Counted from the stretch's first letter, positions 43,437 through 55,070 are shown. The stretch is DNA of 64,000 nucleotides from Lathyrus oleraceus (GCF_024323335.1 NC_066583.1:17468665-17532664); one strand, 5' to 3'. The notes: generated by a model from the letters alone, not told the origin. Made by a program: numbers and translations.

Positions 43437-44420
43437 GAAGTTTCCGATGTTCAGATCGAAGTGGCATTCAGGCCAATTTTCCGGTATCCAGACCGAAGTG
43501 GCATTCAGGCTAATTTTCCGGTATCCAGACCGAAGTGGCATTCAGGCCAATTTTCCGGTATTCAGATCGAAGTGGCATTCAGGCCAATTTTCCGATATTC
43601 AGATCGAAGTGGCATTCAGGCCAATTTTCCGATATTCAGATCGAAGTGGCATTCAGGCCAATTTTCTAATATTCAGATCGAAGTGGCATTCAGGCCAGTT
43701 TTTCGGTATCCAGATCGAGGTGGCATTCAGGCCAATTTTCCGGTATCCAGACCGAGGTGGCATTCAGGCCAATTTTCCGGTATCCAGACCGAAGTGGCAT
43801 TCAGGCCAATTTTCCGGTATCCAGACCGAAGTGGCATTCAGGCCAATTTTCCGGTATCCAGACCGAAGTGGCATTCAGGCCAGTTTTCCGGTATCCAGAC
43901 CAAAGTGGCATTCAGGCCAATTTTCCGATATTCAGATCGAAGCGGCATTCAGGCCAATTTTCCGATATTCAGATCGAAGTGGCATTCAGACCAGTTTTCC
44001 GGTATCCAGACCGAAGTGGCATTCAGGCCAATTTTCCGGTATCCAGACCGAAGTGGCATTCAGGCCAATTTTCCGGTATCCAGACCGAGGTGGCATTCAG
44101 GCCAGTTTTCCGGTATCCAGACCGAAGTGGCATTCAGGCCGATTTTCCGGTATCCAGACCGAAGTGGCATTCAGGCCAGTTTTCCGGTATCCAGATCGAA
44201 GTGGCATTCAGGCCAATTTTCCGATGTTCAGATCGAAGAAGTTTCCGACGTTCAGGTCGATGCGACTTGTGGCATTCAGGCCAATTTTCCGATATTCAGA
44301 TCGAAGAAGTTTCCGACGTTCAAGTCGATGCGACTTGTGGCATTCAGGCCAAGTTTCCGATGTTCAGATCGAAGTTATTTCCAGTATTCAGACTGATGAG
44401 CGGCATTCAGGCCATGGTTA
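43437..44420 (+). repeat. Element C tandem array of constant-loop hairpins, ~36-bp unit, about two dozen copies
   Basis: The unit contains two hairpins: TGGC-ATTCAG-GCCA and a second with loop ATCCAG, ATTCAG or GTTCAG. Second-hairpin stems vary with pairing kept: CGGT/ACCG (43482-43495), CGAT/ATCG (43593-43606), CGAC/GTCG (44246-44259), CAGT/ACTG (44382-44395). The first ~21 copies are regular, the last few irregular. Because 36 is a multiple of three, several frames are open throughout; I regard those frames as by-products. Confidence 0.9.
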
Positions 44421-44657
44421 TTTCTGTGTTACCATTTATTTTGGTATCCAGTTTAACATTCTTTTTTCGATATTCAGACTGACTTTCACCGTACCAGACG
44501 GATTCTTCTTTCAAGACCACCTCTTTGCCGATTCTGACAGACATTGTTACTTCACTTCACTTCAGTGCAAATTTTTGGGCTTTTATTGTATTCAATCCCT
44601 TGATACCTCGAAAGCACGAAAGCAGCTGTCATCTTCCTTCCGGGTCTCCAGTTGATT
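44421..44657 (+). other. Element C pre-PPT spacer
   Basis: Non-coding sequence with a few decayed ATTCAG units at its start; nothing else recognised. Confidence 0.5.
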
Positions 44658-44670
44658 GAATAGGGGCAGC
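44658..44670 (+). other. Element C polypurine tract
   Basis: TGAATAGGGGCAGC ends at the LTR start 44671. Confidence 0.8.
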
Positions 44671-46410
44671 TGTAATACCCCAAAATTTACCCTTCATTTT
44701 TCCTAAAAAAAAATAAAAATAAAAAACGAAAACGAAAAAAAAAAAAAACGAAAACGAAAAAAAAAAAGAAAAAAAAAAAAGAAAAAAAAAAAAACGAAAA
44801 CGAAAATAAAAAAAAGAAAAAAAATTAATTAATTAATTAATTAAATAATTAAAATAAATAAATAAAATATAACAAATTATTTTGGACTTGGGTGTCCCTC
44901 ATTTGAGCCCATTACCCACGAAAATCAGTCTATAAATACTGAGGTTTCAGTAGAGGAAAAGACACTTGGAGTTAGAATTGGAGTTACACTGGGAGATTCG
45001 CTTGAGAAAAAGGGAGAGAAGCAAAATGCTCTGAGGTTTCCTTGGAACAAAACACTGGACAAAACCTGAAGGGAAACCTACAAGCTACTCTGCAGCAACC
45101 TCCAGGCAACTCTGAAAGGTTCATTCTGACTCACAGACTTTCAGCTCAAGCAAACCCTGCCATTTGATTTTTCTTCTCCAATCAGGTTTGCCCTATATCC
45201 ATCATCTTTATGCCTTTAATTTGAATGCTCTAAATATATGAGGTATTATGGTTGAATTTGATACCCTTTTGATGCATGTGTTTGACAAGAGGTTTAGGCC
45301 TCCTACCTTTGGTTGCTTTTTATGAGTTTTTAGTGAATTGAAAGGGCATGATTTATGTGATTACATTTTGATTTGAGGGCAACTCTTGGTTACCCTATTT
45401 TGGTTCACTAACCCTTTTGTTGAGTTTTTGTGAAGGCACCTAACTTTTGCAGGGATAATTTGCGTGGTTTCCCACTTTATTTGTGGGATACCCCCTGGAG
45501 GTTTCATTCCGATTACCTGTACTGACTCACTTTCTTTAATGGTGTTTAGCTTGGAAGGATCCCTGGGTTTCCCATTCCTTTAATTGCTGTAACTTCGGAT
45601 CTTTATCCGTGTGGTAATTTTTTCCCTTTCTCATACTTTATCGCTTTCTTAGCTGGAAGACCTCGATAGGAGGCAATGTTTGAGCCCCTTGGTGGCATTT
45701 TACATTGAGATACATGTTTTGTGTTTTGTATTCATATCCCTGCAGGTAGCGCGGTTCCTTCGTCAAGGACTGCCTTTTTGCCCTCGAGCATCCCAAACCT
45801 TAAAACCCAAAGCAACACGTTTACTCCTTCTACTACAGGCGAGTAAGTCTCCAAAGGTTGAGCATCCGGTAGATTGCGTAGTGACGTCGTTCGTCCAAAA
45901 CCCAATCCATAACCCCGTAGTTAGCCGAACTACGGCTTACTCTGATTCTCATTCCAGATGAGATACGTAGGCATAAGACGCGATGTCTTAGCGAGCACAC
46001 ATCCCCCAACCCATAGGTCAGCCGAGCTACGAAGACTCTGATTCTCATATTCAGATGAGATACGTATGTAGTGGATGCGACATCCGCGCGAGTCATTTTC
46101 ATTTAACCCTTTTTTGTTTTTTTTGGGTAAACAGCACAAGATAAACTCACACCCTTTGGACGAAAACTACAAAAGTGGATCCCGTAGAGTACTACGGATG
46201 CGTAGGGGTGCTAATACCTTCCCTTCGCATAACCGACTCCCGAACCCAAGATTTGGTTGCGAGACCCTGTCTTGTCCTTTCCTTTTTTTCAGGTTTACTT
46301 CGAGCGTTTCCTTTCCCTCCGTTGGGATGAATAACGCACGGTGGCGACTCTTCTGTCTTTTTCTTTCGCCGGTTGTTTTTTTCGCGCACTGTATTTTTCA
46401 GGTTGCGACA
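44671..46410 (+). repeat. Element C 3' LTR
   Basis: Matches 36481-38169. It is about 50 bp longer because of the A-rich tract at 44706-44825. Followed by TSD copy CACGT at 46411-46415. Confidence 0.95.
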
Positions 46411-46415
46411 CACGT

Positions 46416-46500
46416 GTTTAAAAAAAAAAAACAAAAAACGAAAAAAAAAACGAAAATAAATAAATAAATAAATAAAAATAAATAAATAAATAATTAAATA

Positions 46501-46580
<80 letters not shown>

Positions 46581-48099
46581 CAGAAATTTTTTGAACTTGG
46601 GCCTCTCTCATTTGAGCCCACAGGTCCACAAAAATCAGGTTATAAATTCAGAGTTTCAGTGAAACAAAAGGGAATTCTATTCCAATTACCATGGCAGGGA
46701 AAAAGATAGTGAGAGAAGAGCTAACAGAGTTCAGAGCAACATCCAGAGACTGAAGGGAACTCATCGGCAAAGAACCAATTCCCTCTCATATAAACCCTAA
46801 GAGTGCTTTGCAAACCCAACCGTGCCATTCAATTTCATCGGTCTCTCCAATCAGATTTTCCTTATTCCCATTACTTCATGCTTTTAATTTGAATGCTCTG
46901 AATGTATGAGGTATTATGGGTGAATTTGATACCTTTTTGATGCATGTGTTTGACAAGAGGTTTAGGCCTCCTACCCTTGGTTGCTTTTTGTGAGCTTTTT
47001 GTGAATTTTAATGGCATGATTCATGGGGTTACATTTTGATTTGGGGGCAACTCTTGATTACCCTATCTTGTTTCTCTTACCTGTTTGTTGAGTTTTGTTT
47101 TGTGAGGATTCATATGACTCTTGCAGAGATGGCTTGCCTGGTGTTCCACTTTATTTGTGGGATACCACCTGGAGGTCTATTCCGATTACCTGTACTGTCT
47201 CGCTTTCTTTGATGGTGTTTAGCTTGGAAGAGTCTTTGGGTTTCTTATTTATCTAATTGTTGTTGCTTCGGATCTTTATCCGTACGGTAGATCTCTCGAT
47301 CCCTTTACTTTTCCCGCATGTTACCGATTTCTTAGGTTTCGTATAGCCTCGTGGCATGTCAATTAAGGTAGCGCGGTTCCTTCATTTAGGACTGCCTTTT
47401 TGCATAAGCATCCCTAAAACCCCAAACTCATTGATTTTTCTTCTCCTAAGAACACGTTATCTCCTTCTACTACAGGCGAGTAAGTCTCCAAAGTTCGAGC
47501 ATCCGGTAGATTGCGTAGTAACGTTGTTCACCCCAAAACACAACCCTTACCCCATAGGTGGTCGAACTACGTTTTGCTCTAATTTTCATCCCAGATGAGA
47601 TACGTAGGCATAAGACGCGATGTATTAGCGAGCACACTCCTCTTTAACCCATAGGTAGCCGAGCTACGAAGACTCTGATTCTCAGATTCAAATGAGATAC
47701 GTATGCAGTGGATGCGACGTCCGTGCGAGTCATTTTCTTTTGACCTTTCTTTTAGTAAGTAGTACATTAGATAAACATACACGCTTTTCTCATCCCTTCA
47801 ATCATGTTTGCACAAATAAATTTTCAAAAAGAAAAACAACAACCTTTGCAACAAATGTGAAAAGGGCTCCCCAGAAGTACCTAGGATGCTTTGGGTGCCT
47901 AATACCTTCCCATTGCATAACCAACCCCCTTACCCAGATCTCTGACATTTTTACTAGTTTTTGATTCGATAAAACTTTTAGGTTTTTGTTCGCTTTCTAA
48001 CCATTCCTTTGGATAAATAGAAGTGCGATGGCGACTCGACTTGTATGATTTACCTTGGATTTAGTCAATATCTCTAATGGTAACGAATACCCCGCTACA
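46416..48099 (+). repeat. Element A 3' LTR, right part
   Basis: Continues from 36480 after element C. It has an A-rich tract, a (TA)n run at 46503-46579, TATAAA at 46641, the U5 GATGAGATACGTA modules (47594-47705) and the terminus CCCCGCTACA at 48099. The TGGCGACTC motif of U5 lies near 48029. No gene. Confidence 0.88.
46503..46579. repeat. (TA)n microsatellite
   Basis: About 38 uninterrupted TA repeats inside the 3' LTR of A, next to A-rich and AAATA repeats. It creates low-complexity Tyr-Ile frames on the minus strand that are not genes. Confidence 0.97.
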
Positions 48100-49432
48100 A
48101 GATTATAAATTACAAAATAAGATCAAGAATGAAAAGGCTAGTAATAGGCGTGAAATGGGATCATTTTGCGAGCAATATGGAGCTACTCCTTTGAGAGCTC
48201 CGAGTAACCCCAAGAATAAAAAACCCGCTAGAAAAGGAAGAAATAACTTCCATTATCATAAGAAGCAATTTTACAAAGACAAGCCAGAATTTTATAAAAA
48301 ACCTTACAAGAAAAATTATGGTAAGAAACCTTACAGAAAATATAATAATAAATCTAAACCCAAGGATAAAGATGTTAAATGCTATAAGTGTGGTCGTTTT
48401 GGCCATTATGCTAATAAATGTAAGGTTTAAGAAAAAATTAATCAACTGAGTAACTTAGACATTTCAGAAGAGTTAAAAGAAAGTTTAATATCTACTTTAA
48501 ATAACATCTTGTTAAACTCGGAGGAAGAAGGGTCGTCAACATCTGAAGAATCTTCTTACGAAGAAATACATCAAATTGACAATTCTGAAAAATCGGATGA
48601 TGATTCTGATGAATGTTTAGGCCTAGATTTCTGTAATTGTGACAATTGCAATAAAATAATTAATGTTTTAACAAATAATCAAGCTAATACTTTGATAGGA
48701 ATATTAGACAAAATGGAAAATTAAGAAAGTAAGAATGCTTTTATGAGACAAATTAAAAATATTATAGATGAAAATGATATTTCCAAAAAGAATATTCACA
48801 AATTAGAATTTAAAAATGTTATGGATTTATTTAAGAAACCGGTTGAAAAAACTGTTTCTATTAAAGATTTACAAGAAGAAATTAGTAATTTAAAAAATGA
48901 AATTAGAATTCTAAAAACCAGGGATGATGAGATAGAAATTAAACTTTTAGAGTTACAAGGAAACATGATTATTCAGAATCAATCCAATAAAAACTTAGCC
49001 TCATCTAGCTTAACCAAAATTGATGAGGAAACTATTGTTCTGAATAATGAAGATGGGTATATTAACAAAATAGAAAAATTAATATCGCATAAATGGTATA
49101 GTAAAATAAATCTCATTGTTAAAGATAAAACTTATGAATCAATTGCTTTGATTGATTCAGGAGCAGATTTAAATTACATCCAAGAAAGGTTGATCCCAAC
49201 CCAATATTATGAAAAAACCAAAGAATCTTTAAGAGGAGCCAATGGTAATAGATTACAAGTTTCTTACAAATTATCAAGTGCTAAAATTTGTAAAGATCAG
49301 ATTTGTTATAAAACCTCTTTTCTTTTAGTAAGAAATATCCATGAGTCCATTATTCTAGGAACCCCTTTTCTAGCTTCACTCTACCCTTTCACAGTTAATA
49401 ATGCAGCTATAACCACTAATGCTTTAGGGCGT
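48100..49432 (+). pseudogene. Endogenous pararetrovirus fragment (Caulimoviridae-like): capsid C-terminus to start of protease
   Basis: One continuous frame, broken by TAA at 48428-48430 and TAA near 48722, reads through a very basic Lys/Tyr-rich region and a CCHC zinc knuckle (CYKCGRFGHYANKC), a Ser/Glu-rich acidic stretch, a coiled-coil-like segment, and then the start of an aspartic protease with IDSGADLNYI and ILGTPFLASLYPF. That order is typical of plant pararetroviruses. The genus is not certain. The fragment is bounded on the left by the LTR of A and on the right by the LTR of D, so both ends are cut and no RT is visible. It is a decayed genomic copy and encodes nothing functional here. 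Confidence 0.85.
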
Positions 49433-51864
49433 TGTCGCAACCTGAAAAAGGAGATGCGAAAAAACAATCGGCGAGAAAGAAATGACAGAAGAGTCGCCAC
49501 CGTGCGTTATTTATCCCAAAGGAGGGAAAGGAAACGCTCGAAGTAAACTTGGAAAAGGGAAAGGAAAAGACAAGGTCTCGCAACCAAATCTTGGGTTCGG
49601 GAGTCGGTTATGCGAAGGGAAGGTATTAGCACCCCTACGCATCTGTAGTACTCTATGAGATCCACTCTTGTGGTTCTCGTCTAAAGGGTGTGGGTTTATC
49701 TACTAAAGGAAGGGTCAAAAGAAAATGACTCGCACGGATGTCGCATCCACTGCATACGTATCTCATCTGAATATGAGAATCAGAGTCTTCGTAGCTCGGC
49801 TACCTATGGGTTAAAGAGGAGTGTGCTCGCTAAGACATCGCGTCTTATGCCAACGTATCTCATCTGGAATGAGAATCAGAGCAAACCGTAGTTCGGCTAA
49901 CTACGGGGTAAGGGTTGTGTTTTGGGGTGAACGACGTTACTACGCAATCTACCGGATGCTCGATCTTTGGAGACTTACTCGCCTGTAGTAGAAGGATTTA
50001 ACGTGTTCTTAGGAGAAGAAAAATCAATGAGTTGTTTGTGTTTTAGGGATGCTCATGCAAAAAGGCAGTCCTAGACGAAGGAACTGCGCTACCTTAATTG
50101 TCATGCAAACGGGAGACTATACGAAGCCTAGCAATCCTATGGGGAGACGATCACACCATACAAAATAAACATGCATAAAGTAAATACACCAGCAAGGGGC
50201 TCAAACATACATGGGTAGGGCTTTAGTCAAGAGGGGTCATATCAACCTCGACAAACAAGCCATGGAAGGGTAATCAAATGGGCTCTTAACCACTGACACT
50301 GAACGTCAGGGTGAGCAGATCAGAAGGGTAATGAGGGTAAGACCTCATAGCTCTTAACCCTGGACAGGGTGAGCTCATGACAAGGCGTGGGGGTTTCAGA
50401 AAGATGGAACCCTCTCCACTGACCGACCGGACAAAAGATCTTGGGCTTTTGTTCTGAAGCATCGATACATAGTGTGATCTTAAAGAACGACGCACTGAAT
50501 AACGGGGGATTGCCTACTAATCCCTTTTATCCGTCAATTGCCTCTTCGTGGAGGTCTTTTAGGCACAAAAGTAAACACACAAAACATTGCCTCCTATCGA
50601 GGTCTTCCAGCTAAGAAAGCGGTAAAATGCGGGAAAAATAAAGGGGTCAAGAGATCTACCGCACGGATAAAGATCCGAAGCAACAACAAATAAATAAATA
50701 AGAAACCCGGAGATCTCTCGAGCTGGCACCATCAAAGAAATCGAGTCAGTACATGCAATCGGAATTAACCTCCAGGTGGTATCCCACAAATAAAGTGGAA
50801 TACCAAGCAAGCTATCCCTACAAGAGTATGTGAGCCCTCACAAAAACTCAACAAACAGGTTAGAGTAACAAGGTGGAATCAGGAGAAAACAATGCCATGG
50901 AAAGCACAAAACAAATTGGAGCAAACAGAAAGAACAACTACTCTCGCGATTGCTGCTGCGTCGCTTAGCGAAGGCTTAGCGAAGCTTCACTGCAGGCTCG
51001 CCTAGCGATGGTGCTAGCGAACGCCTGCGGGTTCTGGATTTCACATTGATAACAGTACGATTTTAGGGACTCCAAACCCTATGGTATCCCTTTCAGAAAT
51101 CAAGTGATTAAACATTCAAGGTATTGTTTCATACATTCATGCATATCTAAACCCGTGGGCAAAAACCTACCGATACCTCATACATTCAGAGTATTCAAAT
51201 TAGAAGCATAAAGTGATAGGAATAAGGCAAACCTGATTGGAGAGATCGATTAAAATCGAGTGACACGACTGGGTTTGCAAAGCGATGTTAGGGTTTGCGT
51301 GAGATGGAGGTGAAAAAGTGTGTGAGTCAGAGTGAACTTTTCAGAGCTGTCTGGAGGCTGCTGCAGATTAGTTCGTAGGTCTCCTTCTCTCTCTCTTGTT
51401 TCTCCCCGGTTTTGTTTCACTGAAACTCTAGTATTTATAACTTGATTTTCGTGACTTGGCGGGCTCAAAATGAGGGCAACTCAAGCCCATGACTTTCTGT
51501 TATTTTCTGAAAATGCGTGCGCTTCGCCTAGCGAAGGATTTGCCCGCCTAGCGAGCATAACAGTTCAGAGTTCGCTAGGCGAACCATTCTGCTCGCCTAG
51601 CGAGCATGACAACTCAGGAACAAATTTTTGCTCCTTCAAGATTAGCGTTTGAATGATGAATAGACCCCATTTGAACCTGTTGGAAGTAACTCAAGTCTTT
51701 CCCTTGTGTTGACTGATCACCCGGATAGAAACCACAAAGTGTCTTTGATGATGTTCAAGCTTCTTGGATCTGATTCTGATTGACATGATGAAATGCAATA
51801 TGAAACGTTAAATGACCTAAAAAATGAATGCATGAATGAGGAGGGCAAATTTTGGGGTGTTACA
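49433..51864 (-). repeat. Element D 3' LTR
   Basis: Reads TGTCGCAACCTG at the left and GGGGTGTTACA at the right (reverse of TGTAACACCCC). It has U5 modules near 49740-49880, TATTTATA (reversed TATA box) at about 51431, and clusters of the palindrome GCTCGCCTAGCGAGC near 50960-51020 and 51520-51605. The 2432 bp contain no gene. Confidence 0.9.
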
Positions 51865-51877
51865 GCTGCCCCTATTT
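51865..51877 (-). other. Element D polypurine tract
   Basis: In element sense AAATAGGGGCAGC, directly before the LTR. Confidence 0.8.
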
Positions 51878-52029
51878 AATCATCAGCTAACCCGAGCAGG
51901 ATGAAAGCGATAAGCTAATCAGACAAATAGGGTGAGCTGTGATTGAATACCAAAGACAGACCGAAAATTTACGCTCTGAGAACACCACAAAAATGCTGAA
52001 ATACACCGCGCTGTTTATTTCTCTTCCGA

Positions 52030-52790
52030 TCCTCTAGCTGAATCTGAATCAGTCTTCTGACTTAATCTGGAGTTTCGATCCTCTGGCCTAATCTATACTC
52101 AATTTAGTCCTCTGGTTGGATATTAATTTTGATCCTTGGGCTGGATGCGATTTTGATCTTCTGGCTAGATCTACTTCGATCTTCTGGCTAGATCTTCTTC
52201 GTTTCGATTCTCTGGCTGAATCTATTCTCTTTGATTCTCTGGCTGAATCTATTTTCGATCTTCGGGCTAGACCTGACTTCGATCTTCTGGCTAGATCTGG
52301 ATTGTTTCGATTCTCTGGCTGAATCTACTTCGATCTTCTGGCTAGATCTGGATTATTTTGATGATTAAATTCCCATCATCAGGATCTCGCATCTGAGGCA
52401 TGCGCTAGTTGACCCTCTTTCGAAATCTACACCCAATCTTCATGTTAGATATGCAGCTTCGAGAATATTCCACCTTTTGGGCTTCGTACATATTCTTCAG
52501 GCTAGAACATGTTGTAACGACTCTTCAGTTAGACTTTTGTTTTCTAAATTGTGATCCGCGGGCTGGATCCTCTTGTAGGTTGATTTTCTGTTGAGCTGTC
52601 AATCCACTCCTCTAGCTGGCTTGCTGGGGAAGTAACGCTTGTAGGCGACTCTCTGGCTGAATCTTCAAATTGAAGCTTAGGCTGGCTCTTTGGAAAACGA
52701 TTCTCAGGATGAATCTTCGAAATGACCCTCATGATGGATCACACACACTTAATTCTCTGGCTGAATCTCATGACTTTGATTGTAAAGCAA
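52030..52790 (-). repeat. Element D constant-loop hairpin array
   Basis: About twenty short inverted repeats around TCTGGCT (+ strand; AGCCAGA in element RNA). Checked examples: GATTC/GAATC at 52206-52222, ATCC/GGAT at 52132-52146, GATC/GATC at 52155-52171 and GATCC/GGATC at 52553-52569. Some units are imperfect. No conserved frame. Confidence 0.8.
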
Positions 52791-53889
52791 TTCTTCAGTC
52801 TGCTTTGAAGAACCTGTTTATTAGCTTATGTGTATGCTTGATATGCATGCAAATGCAAATGTTATGCATGGTGTAAAAAAGAAATCTGCTTGGGGAAGCA
52901 AACTTCGGTAGGGAACGGATCGCTGTATCAATCCTTGAATGCTCTGTGGGGAATGATCCGTCTGCCGGGACCGGGGAGCTGCCGAAAATAAATCGGCTCT
53001 CCCTTTTGAAAAGTTGACCTTGCTGGGGGGAGTATCAACTATGGGAACTTTGTTTGGCGAGGCTCTGTGAGGAGAGTCTGTGGGGAAAGCACTTCTTGGG
53101 GAAATGTCGTAGGAATCGACCTTTGCTGGGGATATGAACTTGCTAATCGTCCTCAGGCTGAGGGTCGAACAAATCTGTTAAAAATAATCCGCTGGGGAAT
53201 GAGATGAACACTGGGAACACCACCCTCTTGTCTGTTGGGTATGCAACTACTCCGCTGTTGCTGGGGATACAAGGTGTAACTCTACTGGGGGCATGCTCTA
53301 CTGAGGAGAGACTTTGTCAATCGCTTGGGGATGAGGATTCACGACTTGGCATCCAGTTCCTGTGACCTGCAATCACACACGTATGTTCCGGGGGAATTAC
53401 TTGGTTTGAATTCACCGTCCGGGATTAAGCACATTCAAAGCAATTTTAAGTGTTTTCCTGTGCAAATCATCTGCAAAAGCCACCATTATATTCAGATGCA
53501 ATATGTTTAATCAAGAATTCAGACATCTTTTGCAAACAAACTGATAAATGAAAAATAAAGAGGCTCTTTAATTGAATTATTCGACTTTTATTGGTTGAAA
53601 AAAATTTGTGCCAGGAATAGGCGAGTACATCAGGAAGCTGATCCCTGAAAAGAGGCGATCGCTATAAATTGAACAAAAGAAAACTATCCTAATAGCAATG
53701 TGGAAACGGGGTCCCACTGAGTTTCGACTCTGCTATGGCTCGTATGACCTCAAGGCGCTATGCTCATCTTGCTTTCTGAAGTGGATGATTAGTCGATCTT
53801 TAACCTTCGAAGATTGCCGGATTGAATGAAACGGTGATATAACACGGATGAACTCAGACTGCAGTCATTCGCTTATTCCCTCTTTTGCG
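52791..53889 (-). other. Element D 3' untranslated region with PBS-complement-like motifs
   Basis: Between about 52885 and 53330 the + strand has a dozen GCTGGGGA/TTGGGGA motifs (for example 52889, 53022, 53126, 53190, 53259, 53286). In element RNA these read TCCCCAGC and resemble the PBS complement. The rest is non-coding and unrecognised. Confidence 0.55.
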
Positions 53890-54072
53890 TGGACCGCCCG
53901 TTCGGGTTTTCAATCCACCGGGATACCCTTTTTTGCCTGAGCCGCCCTTTCGGGTTTTTGACTCACCAGGTGTACATTTTTTTTATATCCCTAATTTTTG
54001 CCTGAACCTCCCTTTTTTTTTTTTGGTTCGTCGGGATACCCTTTTTTTCCTGGACTCTCCTTTTTTGTCCAG
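53890..54072 (-). other. Element D post-integrase four-hairpin cassette
   Basis: In element sense: CTGGAC/GTCCAG (54050-54072), CGAACC/GGTTCA (54003-54031), TGAGTC/GGCTCA with one G.U (53938-53965), and TGGATTG/CGGTCCA with two G.U (53890-53917), the last two with inner CCC/GGG. The G.U pairs exist only on the element-sense strand. Confidence 0.75.
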
Positions 54073-54081
54073 CGGGTCAAT

Positions 54082-54405
54082 TATGCGAAGTATTTTTTTT
54101 TAACTGCGTCTGAGTTGACAGGGGATGGGAAGTCTTCGCCATCCATGGTTGTTAGCATCGAAGCTCCGCCAGAGAAAACTCTTTTAACCACGTATGAACC
54201 CTCATAGTTCAGTGTCCATTTGCCCCTGTGATCTGTGTTGGGAGGAAGAATTCTTTTGAGTACCAATTCACCGACTTGATACTCCTGAGGGCGTACTTTC
54301 TGATCAAACGCTCTCTTCATCCGTCTCTGATATAGTTGGCCATGGCATATAGCTGCCAGTCTCTTAGCTGATTGTATCGGGAACGAACCCATTCTACTTC
54401 GTCCA
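54082..54405 (-). pseudogene. Element D integrase C-terminal remnant
   Basis: Only the last ~105 residues of integrase remain: a segment like WVRSRYNQL, then after a small deletion and frame change RLAAICHGQLYQRRMKRAFD, the C-terminal domain GELVLKRILPP, and the end VKKKYFA. The zinc region and all catalytic residues are gone; a deletion of about 1.2 kb joins archaeal-type RNase H to this point near 54410. It is preserved at the same place as in B2 and C, which may mean the DNA here is needed in cis. Confidence 0.82.
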
Positions 54406-55070
54406 GCTTAACATCCAGGGTTTTAATCCGTAGGTTGATGGCTTCCTCAAGCTCTAGGATACAAGCTTCGTATTCGGCTTCATTGTTGGTGCAGGGAAAA
54501 GTTATTCTGGCACAAAATGGCATATGAACTCCCTCCGGCGTGATCAACACTGCACCAACTCCGCGACCATTGACGTTGACCGCCCCATCAAACATCATAA
54601 TCCATTTGGATTCAGGGTCAGGCCCCTCCTCCGGGAGTGGTTCCTCGCAATCTTCCGATTTGAGAAACAGGATGTCTTCATCAGGAAAGTCGAACCTCAT
54701 AGGTTGGTAATCATCAATCGATTGCTCTGCAAGATAGTCTGACAAGACACTTCCTTTGATGGCTTTTTGTGAAGTATTGGATGTCATACTCTGTTAGTAT
54801 CATTTGCCACCTAGCAACCCTTCCGGTAAGCGCTGGCTTTTCAAAAATATACTTGACTGGATCCATCTTTGATATCAATAGAGTCGTGTGAGTCAACATA
54901 TACTGTCTTAGTCGGCGAGCAGCCCATGCCAAAGCGCAGCAAGTTTTCTCGAGCAGTGAATATCTTTGTTCACAGTTGGTAAACTTTTTGCTAAGGTAGT
55001 ATATTGCATGCTTTTTTCGACCTGACTCGTCGTGCTGACCGAGCACACAACCCATTGACCTTTCCAGGAT
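54406..55070 (-). pseudogene. Element D RNase H and partial archaeal-type RNase H
   Basis: It begins at GCVLGQHDESGRKK, continues with the RNase H segment LEKTCCALAWAARRLRQY and KYIFEKPALTGRVARWQMIL, loses frame near 54780, and resumes through DYQPMRFDFPDEDILFL to the archaeal-type RNase H (MMFDGAVNVNGRGVGAVLI, NNEAEYEACILELEEAINL). The final part of aRNase H is deleted. The RT core, including YVDD, is missing: at about 55068 the start of RNase H is joined to the N-terminal part of RT, with loss of about 880 bp compared with B. Confidence 0.82.

Larger units (their letters stand above)
36481..46410 (+). mobile_element. Element C: strongly deleted Tat-lineage element inserted in the 3' LTR of A
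   Basis: LTRs at 36481-38169 and 44671-46410 with TSD CACGT enclose a PBS, leader, partial gag, RT and integrase remnants, the 3' structured modules and a PPT. Missing are the gag N-terminus, the protease domain, the RT core and most of RNase H to mid-integrase. By eye the LTRs differ at about seven bases outside homopolymers, so transposition is recent although the element can code for nothing complete. Its leader matches that of element A, suggesting it uses the same packaging system. Confidence 0.95.
1..48099 (+). mobile_element. Element A: Ogre-like Ty3/gypsy (Tat lineage) LTR retrotransposon, interrupted by B and C
   Basis: The sequence ending at 505 matches the sequence ending at 48099 almost base for base over 505 bp, so these are the ends of two LTRs of one element. 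Between them, on the + strand, lie a PBS, ORF1, a protease remnant, a predicted intron, RT-RNase H-aRNase H-integrase, a long non-coding 3' region and a polypurine tract. Element B is inserted in ORF1 and element C in the 3' LTR. Without these, the internal part is about 9.7 kb and the LTR about 2.17 kb, so roughly 1.67 kb of the 5' LTR lies left of the window. ORF1 upstream of gag and an intron before RT are hallmarks of Ogre elements. The element is dead: gag is deleted and stops occur in ORF1, PR and pol. Confidence 0.9.

Noticed and set aside
43437..44220. CRISPR-like array of ~36-bp repeats
   Set aside because: No unique spacers, plant retrotransposon context, and the units are contiguous.
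43341..44655. Long overlapping + strand frames giving repetitive proteins (three frames open)
   Set aside because: They arise from a 36-bp tandem repeat divisible by three. Several frames are open at once, they have no family match, and the DNA is explained by paired hairpins.
46192..46629. Minus-strand frames rich in Tyr-Ile
   Set aside because: Translation of the (TA)n microsatellite and LTR sequence.
48077..48099. Start of the pararetrovirus frame left of 48100
   Set aside because: Those bases belong to the LTR end of element A; the frame is open there by chance.
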